64,000 bases of DNA from Haberlea rhodopensis (taxonomy: Eukaryota; Streptophyta; Magnoliopsida; Lamiales; Gesneriaceae), in NCBI GenBank assembly GCA_907163345.1, contig CAJQUN010000015.1, positions 6,418,886 to 6,482,885 on the forward strand. Direction: 5' to 3'. Below, piece after piece: positions 23,890 through 35,884 of this stretch. The translations under genes were made by a program, and so were the position numbers. The notes below the pieces were generated by a model, which saw only the letters and a program-made list of their open reading frames with translations, had not been told where the DNA came from and searched no databases. Numbering within the stretch: position 1 is the stretch's first letter; each line of letters starts with the position of its first letter.

Positions 23890-24852
23890 GACATCGAAAA
23901 TTCTCCATATTTTTCTGAACATAAATATTGTAGTCTCCAAGCTTTGTAATCTTCAGCTTTCTTAGCTTGGTAATATTTCTTTTCTTTCTTTAATTTCATA
24001 AGTGTCTGTAATATTGTTCTGTTACTAGTTTATGTGTTCTTGAGTCAAGCCTCATCAATATGAGAGGCTAAACAAGTCTGTCTCCTCCCAAAATGAGACG
24101 TTTTAATGTAATTGATGTTATAAGTATTCCAGAATAAAAATAAGGCTTTTGCCCAGCTATCTCCCAGATTTCTTTAAATCTTTTTTATATCTTGAATATA
24201 CCTTACGCCCTAAGGTAGAAAACGAATTAGGGTTGTGCTGTGCGGTCTCTGAAGGAGTCGGATAACTGGCAGACTAACCTCGCCCGTGTGCTGAGGTTGG
24301 ATGGTGAGGAGCCATTCGTAAAACAGTCTGGAGGCAGTAAGTTTTCGACTGGTGGAAGTTGCGACCCACCTCACCCGGTACCGTTATGATCAAAATGGTA
24401 TTTTTCAGTTTGTTAAAATTTTATTGTAATACGGAAGCATGTTGGGCCTTTTATTTATTTTTAACATGATCTTCAAATCGGGTTGAATTATAATTAGACG
24501 AACGTTATATAAACCGTGAGTCCTTTGCAAAAGTATGCTCTTGAGATTCATCTCGAGATGACAGAAACTGAAGGATCTCATGTTCATATAATGTTTCTTT
24601 GGTAAATATTAGGATGAAAACGATGATGAATAGTATATTGTGGCATTCTTTGTTCTTTAAACATTTTCTAGGGGCTAAGAATGCAAATTTATTAAAGATT
24701 GGTTGGACCGCGTGGACCGCTTGGACCACAATGGACCACATGGGGTTATTATAGTCATTTCAACCTAGAATGGACTTATGTCACTAATGTTTTTTTCGCT
24801 GGACTAGGATAAATTATGTTTCACGAAAGTGTACCGGCCCGTAATTTTCCCA
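23890..24852 (+). other. Viral leader with polyadenylation signal (copy 1)
   Basis: This non-coding viral leader lies downstream of the TATA box. An AATAAA-like signal (GAATAAAAATAA, about 24,133-24,144) lies some 250 nt after the presumed transcription start, as expected for terminally redundant pararetroviral RNA. The CAAGCCTCATxAATATGAGAGG segment (about 24,045-24,068) forms a small hairpin and recurs in copy 2 (62,872-62,892). The last about 110 nt are imperfectly inverted relative to 4,087-4,190. Confidence 0.55.
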
Positions 24853-24861
24853 AAAAATTTT

Positions 24862-25286
24862 CATATGGTAGTCTTTATCATGTCTTTACTGGGTGAGAAG
24901 TATAAATTGATTGGAAGCTATTGTTTTAGATAGTAAACAAATTCAAATCAAACCATTTCAACATTATTGTATAAAAAATAAATAAATAATATACTAAAAT
25001 TTTAAAATTACAAGATAAGGAACACATATATTAATTAAATATGTTCATTGGAACTAATGAAATGAAGGATAAAATTGGTTGAAAATATAAAGAAAAAATT
25101 GAGAAAAATAATATAAAGTATTCTAGGGCATGGAGTAATAACCTTCCGAGAAGGGTAAAATTTGAATTTTTGTAAAATTACTTTGGCAACAACATTTATT
25201 GTTTTGGCAATAACATTTACTTTTTTCTAAACGTAAGAAATTTTGACTTTTGGATTGTAATCTAGCAATGTATGGACTAGTCTATT
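24862..25286. other. AT-rich DNA including the right inverted arm
   Basis: No gene. 25,030-25,219 is the right arm of the old inverted-repeat element. The last about 65 bp before the gypsy fragment are unassigned. Confidence 0.5.
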
Positions 25287-27236
25287 TGAAATGAAATATC
25301 CAGTGCATGATCTGGAGTTGGCAGCCATTGTCTTTGCATTGAAGATATGTCAACACTATTTATATGGTACGTCGTTTACCATATATACTGATAATAAAAG
25401 TTTAAAGTTTTTATTCACTCAAGCAGAGTTGAATATGAGGCAAAGAAGATGGATGGATCTCTTAAAGGATTATGTTTGTGAGATCGAATATCATCCAGGA
25501 AAGGCTAATCTCACAGCAGATGCCTTAAGTCGAAAAGTCCACAATAATGCTGATGATATGATGCATTTATCAGCCTTGATGAATTCTTGTTGTACCTTGG
25601 GTTATGAATTTGATGTAGACACAGAGCCAGTGCGGGTATCAACATTGTTGGTTGAACCCGATATCTTTGAGAAAATCAGAATGGCACAAGTGACTGACGA
25701 TGAGGTACAACATTGGAAGGAAATGATATGTCAAGGACAAACATCTCAGTTTGTAATGACAAGTGATGGAACTTTGAAAAATAGAAAATGTTGGGTAGTA
25801 CCTGCTGCATTAGGACTACGCCAAGAAATACTACAACGTGCTCATTGTAGTCAATATAGTATACATCCGGGAGGGAAAAAAATGTGTACAGATTTGCGTA
25901 CCCAATTTTGGTGGAAACGCATGAAACAGGATGTACTAGATTTTGTGAAACATTGTTTGGTCTGTCAACAAGTAAAAGCAGAACGACAAAGACCAGGAGG
26001 TGAATTGAGGAGTTTTGAGATTCCTCAATGGAAATGGGAACATGTTACAATGGATTTTGTTACCCATTTGCCACGGACTTCCTCTGGCTTTGATGCAATT
26101 TGGGTAATTGTTGATAGACTAACGAAAGTAGCTCACTTCATATCTTACAGTATGACATTTACCTATTTGAAGATGGCACAGTTATATTCAAAATGTAGTG
26201 AGACTATCATGGTATACCCGTTTCAATTGTATCGGACAGAGATCCGAGATTTTGCTTCTCATTTTTGGGAAGGATTACATTCAGCACTAGGGACGGAAGT
26301 ACGATTGAGTACAGCGTATCATTCTCAGACAGATGGATAGACATAGCGTACGATACAGACGCTTGAGGATATGTTGCGGGTCTGTATATTGGAGTTTGAT
26401 AACTCTTGGCAAGAATCGTTGTCATTAGTAGAATTTTCGTATAATAACAGTTATCAAACTAGTATCCAGATGGCACCATTTGAGGCACTGTATGGGCGAC
26501 GCTGTAGATCGCCATTATATTGGGATGATGTTGATCAGACTGCACTCCATGGACCATAAATACTACGTGAAATGGAAAAGAAAGTGAAACTGATCAGATT
26601 AAAATTGCAAGCTGCTCAGGATAGACATGCTGCTTATGCCAATAAGACACGTAGACCAATTGAATTTCAAGTCGGAGACCGAGTATTCTTGAAAATCTCA
26701 CCTTTTAAAGGTGTGGTACGTTTTGGTAAATGTGGAAAGTTGTCTCCACGATACGTTGGTGCTTATGAGGTGTTGCAACGTATTGGTACGTTGGCATATC
26801 GATTAGCACTACCGCCAGCATTGAGTAGTATCCACGATGTGTTTCATGTTTCACTGTTGATGAAATATGAACCAGATCTGGGTCATGTATTGCCACCGTC
26901 TGAAGTACAGTTGGATACAGATGTGCCTTATGTGGAACGACCAGTGAAGATTCTGGATAGAGCTGAGCGAACATTGCGTAACAAAGTGATACCAATGGTA
27001 AAAGTGCAATGGGATCGACGGGGTGTCGAGTAGGCAACGTGGGAGACGGGGGCAGCATATGATACACCAGTATCCTGAGTTATTTTCTGGTACGACTTTA
27101 CGTTTTTATAATACTGTTGGTGAATAATTATTGCAATGTTACATATATGATTATGCTTTTTGATTTATTGCAGTAGGATTATAAGAATGCATATATGTTC
27201 ATGTTATGTAAATTCAATTTTGAGGACGAAATTCAA
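25287..27236 (+). mobile_element. Chromovirus copy 1, truncated internal region
   Basis: This begins abruptly inside RNase H at 25,287 (matching 32,006 of copy 2) and runs through integrase and a chromodomain-like end to the polypurine-like GAGGACGAAATT and the LTR at 27,237. Gag, protease, RT and the left LTR are absent. Reading frames have stops (for example 26,338 and 26,557), so it is dead. Confidence 0.85.
25291..27033 (+). pseudogene. Ty3/gypsy RNase H-integrase-chromodomain fragment
   Basis: The fragment opens with the end of RNase H (YTDNKSLKFLF, then ADALSRKV). Integrase follows: the zinc-binding region with the H and C pairs (HPGGKKM, CLVCQQVKAE) and the core with its Asp (MDFVTHLPRT). 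The later part, after stops and a frame change, has MAPFEALYGRRCRSP and a C-terminal VKVQWDRRGVE segment. That last segment resembles the start of the chromodomain carried by Tekay/Reina-type chromoviruses, which guides integration into heterochromatin. Stops at 26,338, 26,557 and 27,031 and frame changes break it. Confidence 0.8.
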
Positions 27237-29144
27237 TGTGTATCGGAGAAATGTCGTGCATCGATATGACGTATGCATATATGATATGATTATGGTGTAA
27301 TTATGATTAATTACAGTACGATGTAGACTCGGGTTCGGATTGAACCGAGCAGGAGTAAAGCCATTGTGAATGAAACTTAGTTGGAATTAACAACATGAAT
27401 ATGTATATATGAGAAATTAAAGAAGGGGAGTTCAACATAGATATATGATAATGCATCACATTGTTGGATATGTCCTTACATTTACCATGCATTTGAAGTT
27501 GAGTTTGCATGTGGTGTGTATGTGAGTTGCATGTCATGTGAATTTGAGTTTGTGGTAGAGGAGTTTATATTAAAGGTAAAATCAGATTTTACATCACATA
27601 CTTACACCATAAACACCTACAATTCCCTACACAAGCACCTCTCCAAAACCCTTGCTTGTTCTTCCATCTGTTGCTTGGATTTCACTTGGTAATCAAGCTA
27701 GGAAGTTGAGTGAAGTGACTTCATACTTTCTTGGTAAGAATTTCATAGCATATGATGTATATGGACTTAGTTGATGGAAACTTGAAGCATGTGGTTAATA
27801 TTCTTATATGACTTGAATTGAGACTTGTTATCATGCAAAGAGTTGAGTTGTAATGATATGGAAACATGTTTAACTGAAGGGATATCATCCAAATAACATG
27901 TTGGAATGTGAATTTTCGAGTTGTAGGAGATGCACCATGGAGATAAGCTCAAAATCGACATGTTCTGAATTTTCTGAACATCGACGATCGATCGCGAGCT
28001 CCATGGCGATCGATCGCCGAGAACAGAGCAAAAAGAAGGCGGTGAAAACATATGGCGATCCATCGGTGAAAATCAGGTGATCGATCGCGAGGAAACATAA
28101 CACTTTGGCGATCGATCGTGAGATATTGGCGATCGATCGCGCTGAAACGGAACCTGTTGGCGATCGATCGGGGAAAAATGGCGATCGATCGCCAGGGTTA
28201 AGTTTTTGAAAAATGTGAGATTTTTGTAGAATTTAATTTTGAAGCCTATTGTAACATTTTATATTGTTCATATTATTGTAGCATCATCACAGGGGACGGG
28301 GCAACGAGGCGGTTAGACATTGACGCCTAATTTATATCTTTTGTGTCGCATAACAGGAACGTTTTGACGTGCTAGTATATGATATTGTTGTGATGATGAT
28401 GTGAGCATGGTATCATATGATTAGTGACATCATATGCATGTGCATTAATGATATTTATATTGTTGAGATTGATGCATCGATAGATGTGTAGCATATGCTT
28501 TGGCTGAGATCGGTGCCACGATAGATATGACAGTGTTGGGCATATGCTTTGGCTGGATTGTTGCCACTATAGGTATGCTACATATGCTTTGGCATGAGAG
28601 ATATACGTTGGTTGGGTATATGCTCTGGCTGTTATAACATGTGAAGACATACTATGATATGTGCTGCTAATATGAAGATGTGAGGAGGTTCCACTGACAT
28701 ATTGAGCTGAGATATGCATATCATATTGGTCTGGTTATAATAGGATGAGGAATGAGACATGTCATGACATATTTGCATTTGATGATGCATGATATAGGAC
28801 AATCACATTTGATGTTTATAGTACTTTATCGTTTGTGTTTTTATTGATATCGCACTAGGATAGTTGTTTATCTATACTCATGTTGTGTGATTGTTTCTGT
28901 AGGGACTTATAGACGTGTGAGGACGGGATTGTGAGTCTTGTTCCGCTGCGAGTTGAACCACAGCATAGGAGTTGTACGAGTCTAGGTTGTTTTACTGTAT
29001 ATGATGTATATTATGACATGATTTGTGTAAGTATTGTAACAACCTACATAAGTAAACTCTTAATCAGTGTATGTTTTACTTAATTCTTACTCACATATGT
29101 TTAATGAACTGATACATAATGGATTAAGTAACGAGGACCCCACA
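27237..29144 (+). repeat. Chromovirus LTR 1
   Basis: 1,908 bp, TG..CA (TGTGTATCGG..CCCCACA), followed after 5 bases by a primer-binding site. It contains a TATA-like box near 27,566, an array of CGATCGATCG sites (27,985-28,191) and about four tandem copies of a ~50-bp unit (CATATGCTTTGGCTG, about 28,490-28,610). It serves as 3' LTR of truncated copy 1 and 5' LTR of copy 2. It is a few per cent different from LTR 2, so older than the copia insertion. Confidence 0.85.
27985..28191. repeat. Paired CGATCGATCG dyad array in chromovirus LTR 1
   Basis: Eight sites of the 10-mer CGATCGATCG (most within GGCGATCGATCGCC) start at 27,985, 28,007, 28,056, 28,078, 28,109, 28,130, 28,161 and 28,182. Spacings are 22, 49, 22, 31, 21, 31, 21, so the sites form four pairs with 21-22 bp within each pair, about two DNA helical turns. 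Sites 28,056 and 28,078 each have one changed base. The array lies downstream of the TATA-like box, probably inside the transcribed leader. Confidence 0.85.
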
Positions 29145-29149
29145 TTACT

Positions 29150-29161
29150 TGGTATCAGAGC
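29150..29161 (+). promoter_or_regulatory. Chromovirus primer-binding site
   Basis: TGGTATCAGAGC, a perfect initiator-Met tRNA match, lies 5 bp after the LTR end. Confidence 0.9.
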
Positions 29162-29307
29162 AGTGGTTTGTGAACGGGGTGAATAAGGGTAGAGAAGTGT
29201 ATTAGGAGTTGTGTAATCATTTGAAAGCATGTTGAGAGTATTGGTATGATGTTATATTGACATGCTTTATATATGTGTTTGTTGTTGGTAATCCTGTATT
29301 TGCAGTA

Positions 29308-30430
29308 ATGGCAGACAGAGTACCGCATGATGATGTTGGGGATGCCATGAGTGGCAACGTTAGTGTTAGATTGGCACATGTGCCACCACCACCATTCGAG
29401 CAAGGGCCAGTAGAACAGGTACTGTTACCTGGGGAGTTAACTTTGACACAGTTTTTGAGTTATCAGCCACCTCGCTTTGAGGGTACTGAATCAGGGTAAC
29501 AAGTAGAGGAATGGTTGGAACGTGTTGAACAGATCTTTGTGTCAGCACCATGTGCCAAGTCCGCTTGGTTGCGTTTGGCTGAGTTCCAGTTGGCTAAGAA
29601 AGCAATGATGTTGTGGAAAGCCACATTGAGTGAGCTGAGAGCTCAAGGACAGACAGTAAATTGGGATGTTTTCAAAACTCGTTTTCTTGATCACTATTTC
29701 TCTGTGGCTGCAAGGCAGAGAAAAGAAGATGAGTTCACTAATCTGAAACAGGGAACAATGACAGTGTCTGATTATGCTTTACAGTATTCTTCATTGTTAC
29801 GGTATGTACCGCATATTGCTGCAAACACAAAGGCAAAAATCAGACAGTCTGTGAAGGGCTTGAGGCCTGAGTTGTTTGATAGGGTGATTTCTAATAACCC
29901 TGCTTCCTATGAGGAAGCGTTGACAAGAGCTGAGATGGCAGAGATTGCAGTTGGTGTGTATAAGGATGTAGGACAATCCCAACCACCTACATCAGAAAGC
30001 ATGAGACCTAGAGGAGAACTGTTTAAAGCATCACGAGGAGGTGCATCTTCCTCTAGATTTAGTGGAAAGCGATTTGTTCAGCGAAATGGTGGTGAATGAG
30101 GTACCAAAGGAGAGTCCCAAAGTAGTAGTAGTGGCAGTGGTCGAGGGTTACAATGTTTTAAGTGTGGAGGACCACATTTTAAATGAGATTGTCCACAACT
30201 TGATACTCCAGTTTGTTTTCGCTGTGGAAGGACAGGACACATGATACGAGATTGTCCTCAAGCTGGAGGGCAACAGATGAGAGGGAATATGTCAGACAGT
30301 ACAGTGCAGCAGAGACCACACGGTGTTCCACGGACTGGTGGAGGACAGAGAGCAGGACCACCTCAGGCTCAGGTGTATGCACTGAACAAGGAGCAAGCAG
30401 AGGCAGCTCCTGATGAGGTGATTGCAGGTA
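29308..30430 (+). pseudogene. Chromovirus gag with two CCHC knuckles (nonsense-broken)
   Basis: One frame from ATG 29,308 encodes the retrotransposon gag domain (VEEWLERVEQIF, then QLAKKAMMLW and FLDHYFSVAARQRKEDEF). Two zinc knuckles follow: CFKCGGPHFK, cut by a stop, and CFRCGRTGHMIRDC. In-frame stops at 29,497-29,499, 30,097-30,099 and about 30,184 break it without changing frame. Gag forms the virus-like particle and the knuckles bind RNA. The frame runs on directly into protease, as in one-ORF chromoviruses. Confidence 0.75.
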
Positions 30431-33400
30431 AGTGTAGTTTATTTACTTATCCTGCTTTACTTTTGATTGATACTGGTGCATCACATTCCTTTATTGCACA
30501 AGTGTTTATTGATCGGTATCATATATACTCGTCTCCACTGTTAATGCCTCTATATGTTTCGACACCCATGGGAACTACTGCGATGGCTTGTCAGAGTGTG
30601 TCTGATTGTGCTATTCAGTTTGATACTGAGTATGGGATACATGCCGATTTGATTGTGCTAGATATGATGGATTTTGATTGTATTCTTGGTATTGACATGT
30701 TGAGCAGATATAAAACTATTGTAGATTGTTGTCAGAAGACAGTGAGATTTCAGTCTGATACTGGAAATCAATGGATCTTCTATGGACAAGGATCACGTGC
30801 CAAGATTCCATTGATATTTGCTCTTCGAATGTCCCATTTGTTAGAACGTGGACATACGGGATATGTGATATATGTTGTGGATGTCACAGATAAGAAACTA
30901 GAAAGAAGAGTAGAGGATATACAAGTGGTTACAGAGTATGCAGATGTATTTCCAGATGAGATTCCTGGATTTCCACCAAGTCGCGAAGTGGAATTTGGTA
31001 TTGAGTTAGTGCCTGGTACTTCTGCAATTTCACGAGCACCGTATCGAATGGCACCATCTGAATTAAGAGAATTGAAAACTCAATTACAAGATCTATTGGA
31101 CAAGGGTACATACGTCCTAGTGTATCGCCTTGGGGTGCTCCGATATTGTTTATTAAGAAGAATGATGGTTCAATGCGAGTGTGCATTGACTATAGACAGT
31201 TGAACAAGGTAACCATAAAGAATAAATATCCTCTTCCTCGTATTGATTATTTGTTTGATCAATTGCAGGGATCTATGATATATTCTAAGATTGATTTGAG
31301 ATCTGGTTATCATCAAATAAGTGTGAGGGAAGGAGATGTACAGAAAATAGCATTCAGAACTCGCTATGGACATTATGAGTTCCTAGTGATGCCATTTGGT
31401 GTGACGAATGCTCCAGCTGTCTTCATGAGTTTGATGAATCGAGTTTTCTAGGAATATCTTGATCAATTTGTCATTATGTTCATTGATGATATCTTGATCT
31501 ATTCTCGGAGTGAACGAACATGTCCAACATTTACATCTGGTGTTACAGTTATTGAGAACACATCATTTATATGCCAAACTCAGTAAGTGTGAGTTTTGGT
31601 TAAACAATGTAGGATTTTGGGACATTTGATATCTAAATATTGTATATCAGTTGATCCGAGAAAGATAGAAGCGGTGTTGAATTGGTCATCGCCTACTTCT
31701 GTGCCAGATATTCGTAGTTTCTTAGGTTTGGCTGGATACTATAGACGGTTTGTTGAAGGATTTTTATCAATTGCAAAACCACCCACACATTTGACACAGA
31801 AGGGAGTACCATTTAGATGGTCAGAGGTATGTGAGCATAGTTTTCAGGAATTGAAACATCGATTGACTACAGCTCCAGTGTTGATTATTCCATCAGAGCA
31901 TGACAGGTTTGCTCTTTATACTGATGCATCATTACTTGGGTTAGGTTGTGTATTGATGCAGGATAAACATGTGGTGGCATATGCATCAAGACAACTGAAG
32001 CAACATGAAATGAAATATCCAGTGCATGATCTAGAGTTGGCAGCCATTGTCTTTGCATTGAAGATATGACGACAATATTTATATGGTACGTCGTTTACCA
32101 TATATACTAATCATAAAAGTTTAAATTGTATATTCACTCAAGCAGAGTTGAATATGAGGCAAAGAAGATGGACGAATCTCTTAAAGGATTATGATTGTGA
32201 GATCGAATATCATCCAGAAAAGGCTAATCTCACAGCAGATGCCTTAAATCGAAAAGTCCACAATAATGCTGATGATATGATGCATTTATCAGCCTTGATG
32301 AATTCTTGTTGTACTTTGGGTTATGAATTTAATGTAGACACAGAGCCAGTGAGGGTATCAACATTGTTGGTTGAACCCGATATCTTTGAGAAAATCAGAA
32401 TGGCACAAGTGACTGATGATGAGGTACAACATTGGAAGGAAATGATATGTCAAGGACAAACATCTCAGTTTGTAATCACAAGTGATGGAACTTTGAAATA
32501 TAGAAATTGTTGGGTAGTACCTGCTGCATTAGGACTGCACCAAGACATACTACAATGTGCTCATTGTAGTCGATATAGTATACATCCGGGAGGAAAGAAA
32601 ATGTATAAAGATTTGCGTACCCAATTTTGGTGGAAACACAAGAAACCGGATGTACTAGATTTTGTGAAACGTTGTTTGGTCTGTCAACAAGTAAAAGCAG
32701 AACGACAAAGACCAGGAGGTGAATTGAGGAGTTTGGAGATTCCTCAATGGAAATGGGAACATGTTACAATGGATTTTGTTACCCATTTGCCACGGACTTC
32801 CTCTGGCTTTGATGCAATTTGGATAATTGTTGATAGACTAACGAAAGTAGCTCACTTCATACCTTACAGTATGACATTTACCTATTTGAAGATGGCACAG
32901 TTATATATTCAAAATGTAGTGAGACTACATGGCATACCCATTTCAATTGTATCGGACAGAGATACGAGATTTGCTTCTCATTTTTGGGAAGGATTACAGT
33001 CAGCACTAGGGAGACAGAAGTACGATTGAGTACAGCGTATCATCATCAGACAGATGGACAGACAGAGCGTACGATACAGACGCTTGAGGATATGTTGTAG
33101 GCCTGTATATTGGAGTTTGATAACTCTTGGCAAGAGTCGTTGCCATTAGTGGAATTTTCGTATAATAACAGTTATCAAACTGGTATCCAGATGGCACCAT
33201 TTGAGGCACTGTATGGGCGAACGCTGTAGATCGCCATTATATTGGGATGATGTTGATCAGACTGCACTCCATGAACCAGAAATACTACGTGAAATGGAAA
33301 AGAAAGTGAAACTGATCAGATTAAAATTGTAAGCTGCTCAGGATAGACATGCTGCTTATGACAATAAGCGACGTAGACCACTTGAATTTCAAGTCGGAGA

Positions 33401-33840
33401 CCGAGTATTCTTTAAAATCTCACCTTTTAAAGGTGTGGTACATTTTGGTAATCGTGGAAAGTTGTCTCCATGATACGTTGGTCATTATGAGGTGTTGCAA
33501 CGTATTGGTACGTTGGCATATCGATTAGCACTACCGCCAGCATTGAGTAGTATCCATGATTTGTTTAATGTTTCACTGTTGAGGAAATATGAACCAGATC
33601 CGGGTCATGTATTGCCACCGTCTGAAGTACAGTTGGATACAGATGTGTCTTATGTGGAACGACCAGTGAAGATTCTAGATAGAGCTGAGCAACATTGCGT
33701 AACAAAGTGATACCAATGGTAAAAGTACAGTGGGATCGACGGGGTGTCGAGGAGGCAACGTGGGAGACGGAGCAGCATATGATACAACAGTATCCTGAGT
33801 TATTCTGGTATGACTTTACGTTTTACAATACTGTTGGTGA
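30431..33840 (+). pseudogene. Chromovirus protease-RT-RNase H-integrase (broken)
   Basis: The protease has DTGASHSF (about 30,469). Reverse transcriptase begins near 31,020. It shifts frame at about 31,110, shows MRVCIDYRQLNKVT, DLRSGYHQI and FVIMFIDDILIYS around a TAG at 31,449, and shifts again near 31,512. RNase H (YTDASLLGLGCVLMQD) has a TGA at 32,067. Integrase has the H/C pairs (HPGGKKMYKD, CLVCQQ) and MDFVTHLPRT. The end has an LPPALSSIHD segment and a chromodomain-like tail. At least half a dozen breaks make it non-functional. Confidence 0.8.
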
Positions 33841-33953
33841 GTAATTACTGCAATGTTACATATATGATTATGCTTTTTGATTTATTGCAGTAGGATTATA
33901 AGAATGCATGTATGTTCATGTTATGTAAATTCAATTTGGAGGACGAAATTCAA

Positions 33954-35884
33954 TGTGTATGGGAGAAATGTCATGCCTCGATATGACGTATACATATATG
34001 ATATGATTATGGTGTAATTATGATTAATTACAGTACGATGTAGACTCGGGCTCGGATTGAACCGAGCAGGAGTAAAGCCATTTGTGAATGAAACTTAGTT
34101 GGAATTAACAACATGAATATGTATATATGAGAAATTAAAGAAGGGGAGTTCATAACATAGACATATGCTAATGCATCACATTGTTGGATATGTCCTTACA
34201 TTTACCATGCATTTGAGAAGATTTGCATTTGAAGTTGAGTTTGCATGTGGTGTGCATGTGAGTTGCATGTCATGTGAATTTGAGTTTGTGGTAGAGGAGT
34301 TTATATTAAAGGTAAAATCAGATTTTACATCACATACTTACATCATAAACACCTACAATTCCCTACACAAGCACCTCTCCAAAACCCTTGCTTGTTCTTC
34401 CATCTTTTGCTTGGATTTCACTTGGTAATCAAGCTAGGAAGTTGAGTGAAGTGACTTCATACTTTCTTGGTAAGAATTTCATAGCATATGATATATATGG
34501 ACTTAGTTGATGGAAACTTGAAGCATGTGGTTACTATTCTTATATGACTTGATTTGAGACTTGTTATCATGCAAAGAATTGAGTTGTAATGATATGGAAA
34601 CATGTTTAACTGAAGGGATATCATCCAAATAACATGTTGGAATGTGAATTTTCGAGTTGAAGAAGATGCACCATGGAGATAAGCTCAAAATAGCCATGTT
34701 CTAAGTTTTCTGAACATCGGCGATCGATCGCGAGCCTTATGGCGATCGATCGCCGAGAACAGAGCAAAAAGAAGGCGGTGAAAACATATGGCGATCCATC
34801 GGTGAAAATCAGGTGATCAATCGCGAGGAAACAGAACACTTTGGTTATCGATCGCGAGATATTGACGATCGATCGCGCTGAAACAGAACATGTTTGCGAT
34901 CGATCGGGGAAAAATGGCGATCGATAGCCAGGGTTAAGTTTTTGAAAAATGTGAGATTTTTGTAGAATTTAATTTTGAAGCCTATTGTAACATTTTATAT
35001 TGTTCATATTATTGTATCATTATCACAGGGGACGGGGCAACGAGGCGGTTAGACATTGACGCCTAATTTATATCTTTTGTATCGCATAACAGGAACGTTT
35101 TGACGTACTAGTATATGATATTGTTGTGATGAGGATGTGAGCATAGTATCATATGATTAGTGACATCATATGCATGTGCATTAATGATATTTATATTGTT
35201 GAGATTGATGCCACGATAGATGTGTAGCATATGCTTTGGCTGAGATCGGTGCCACGATAGATATGCCAGTGTTGGGCATATGCTTTGGCTGGGATTGTTG
35301 CCACGATAGGTATGCTACATATGCTTTGGCATGAGAGATATACGCCGGTTGGGTATATGCTCTGGTTGTTATAACATGTGAAGACGGTACTATGATATGT
35401 GCTGCTAATATGAAGATGTGAGGAGGTTCCACTGACATATTGAACTGAGATATGCATATCATATTGGTCTGGTTATAACAGGATGAGGAATGAGACATGT
35501 CATGACATATTTGCATTTGATGATGCATGATACAGGACAATGACATTTGATGTTTATAGTACTTTATCGTTTATGTTTTTATTGATATCGCACTAGGATA
35601 GTTGTTTATCTATACTCATGTTGTGTGATTGTTTCTGTAGGGACTCATAGACGTGGGAGGACGGGATTGTGAGTCTTATTCCGCTGCGAGTTGAACCACT
35701 GCATAGGAGTTGTACGAGTCTAGGTTGTTTTATTGTATATATGATGTATATTATGACAGGATTTGTGTAAGTATTTTAACAACCTACATAAGTAAACTCT
35801 TAATCAGTGTATGTTTTACATAATTCTTACTCATATATGTATAATGAACTGATACATAATGGATTAAGTAACGAGGACCCCACA
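33954..35884 (+). repeat. Chromovirus LTR 2 (3' LTR)
   Basis: 1,931 bp, TGTGTATGGG..CCCCACA. The next five bases are AACTT, the right flank of the insertion in an LSI2-like gene fragment. It has the same internal plan as LTR 1. Confidence 0.85.
34721..34927. repeat. Paired CGATCGATCG dyad array in chromovirus LTR 2
   Basis: Eight site positions start at 34,721, 34,743, 34,792, 34,814, 34,845, 34,866, 34,897 and 34,918. The spacing (22, 49, 22, 31, 21, 31, 21) is identical to LTR 1, but several sites carry point changes (for example 34,845 and 34,918). Confidence 0.85.

Larger units (their letters stand above)
4087..24852 (+). mobile_element. Endogenous pararetrovirus (Caulimoviridae), copy 1, interrupted by copia
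   Basis: Without the copia insertion this copy is about 8.2 kb, a normal caulimovirid genome length. In order it carries an initiator-Met primer-binding site, a coiled-coil region, a coat protein with a CCHC knuckle, a 30K-type movement protein, retropepsin, reverse transcriptase with YIDDIL, RNase H, a final TAV-position ORF, and a TATA promoter with downstream polyadenylation signal. No LTRs and no integrase are present, which separates it from LTR retrotransposons. Coat protein before movement protein recalls cavemoviruses and solendoviruses. Every ORF is damaged by nonsense codons or frameshifts. The ends are TGGGAAAATTAC (4,087) and its perfect complement GTAATTTTCCCA (24,841-24,852). 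Confidence 0.85.
3666..25219. mobile_element. Old inverted-repeat (MITE-like) element split by the pararetrovirus
   Basis: The sequence at 3,666-3,880 is the reverse complement of 25,030-25,219, at roughly three quarters identity over about 200 bp. Both outer edges carry a TAARTGTTATTG-type block, and both inner parts share blocks such as ATTAATTAAATATGTT and TATTCTAGGG. Weaker inverted similarity continues inward to the pararetrovirus ends at 4,087 and 24,852. The simplest reading is a non-autonomous DNA element of some 0.8 kb with long inverted arms that later received the viral DNA near its centre. No target duplication is evident, so the superfamily is not assigned. The arms were compared by eye. 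Confidence 0.5.
29145..33953 (+). mobile_element. Chromovirus copy 2, full-length internal region
   Basis: This is a complete internal region from primer-binding site to polypurine-like tract (GGAGGACGAAATT, 33,938-33,950), bounded by LTR 1 and LTR 2. It contains gag, protease, RT, RNase H, integrase and the chromodomain-like end, all interrupted by stops and frameshifts. The order PR-RT-RH-IN makes it Ty3/gypsy. Confidence 0.85.

Noticed and set aside
27985..28191. CRISPR-like look of the regularly spaced CGATCGATCG sites
   Set aside because: The repeat is a 10-14 bp palindrome with 8-39 bp gaps inside a retrotransposon LTR of a plant; there are no cas genes and no unique spacers of constant length.
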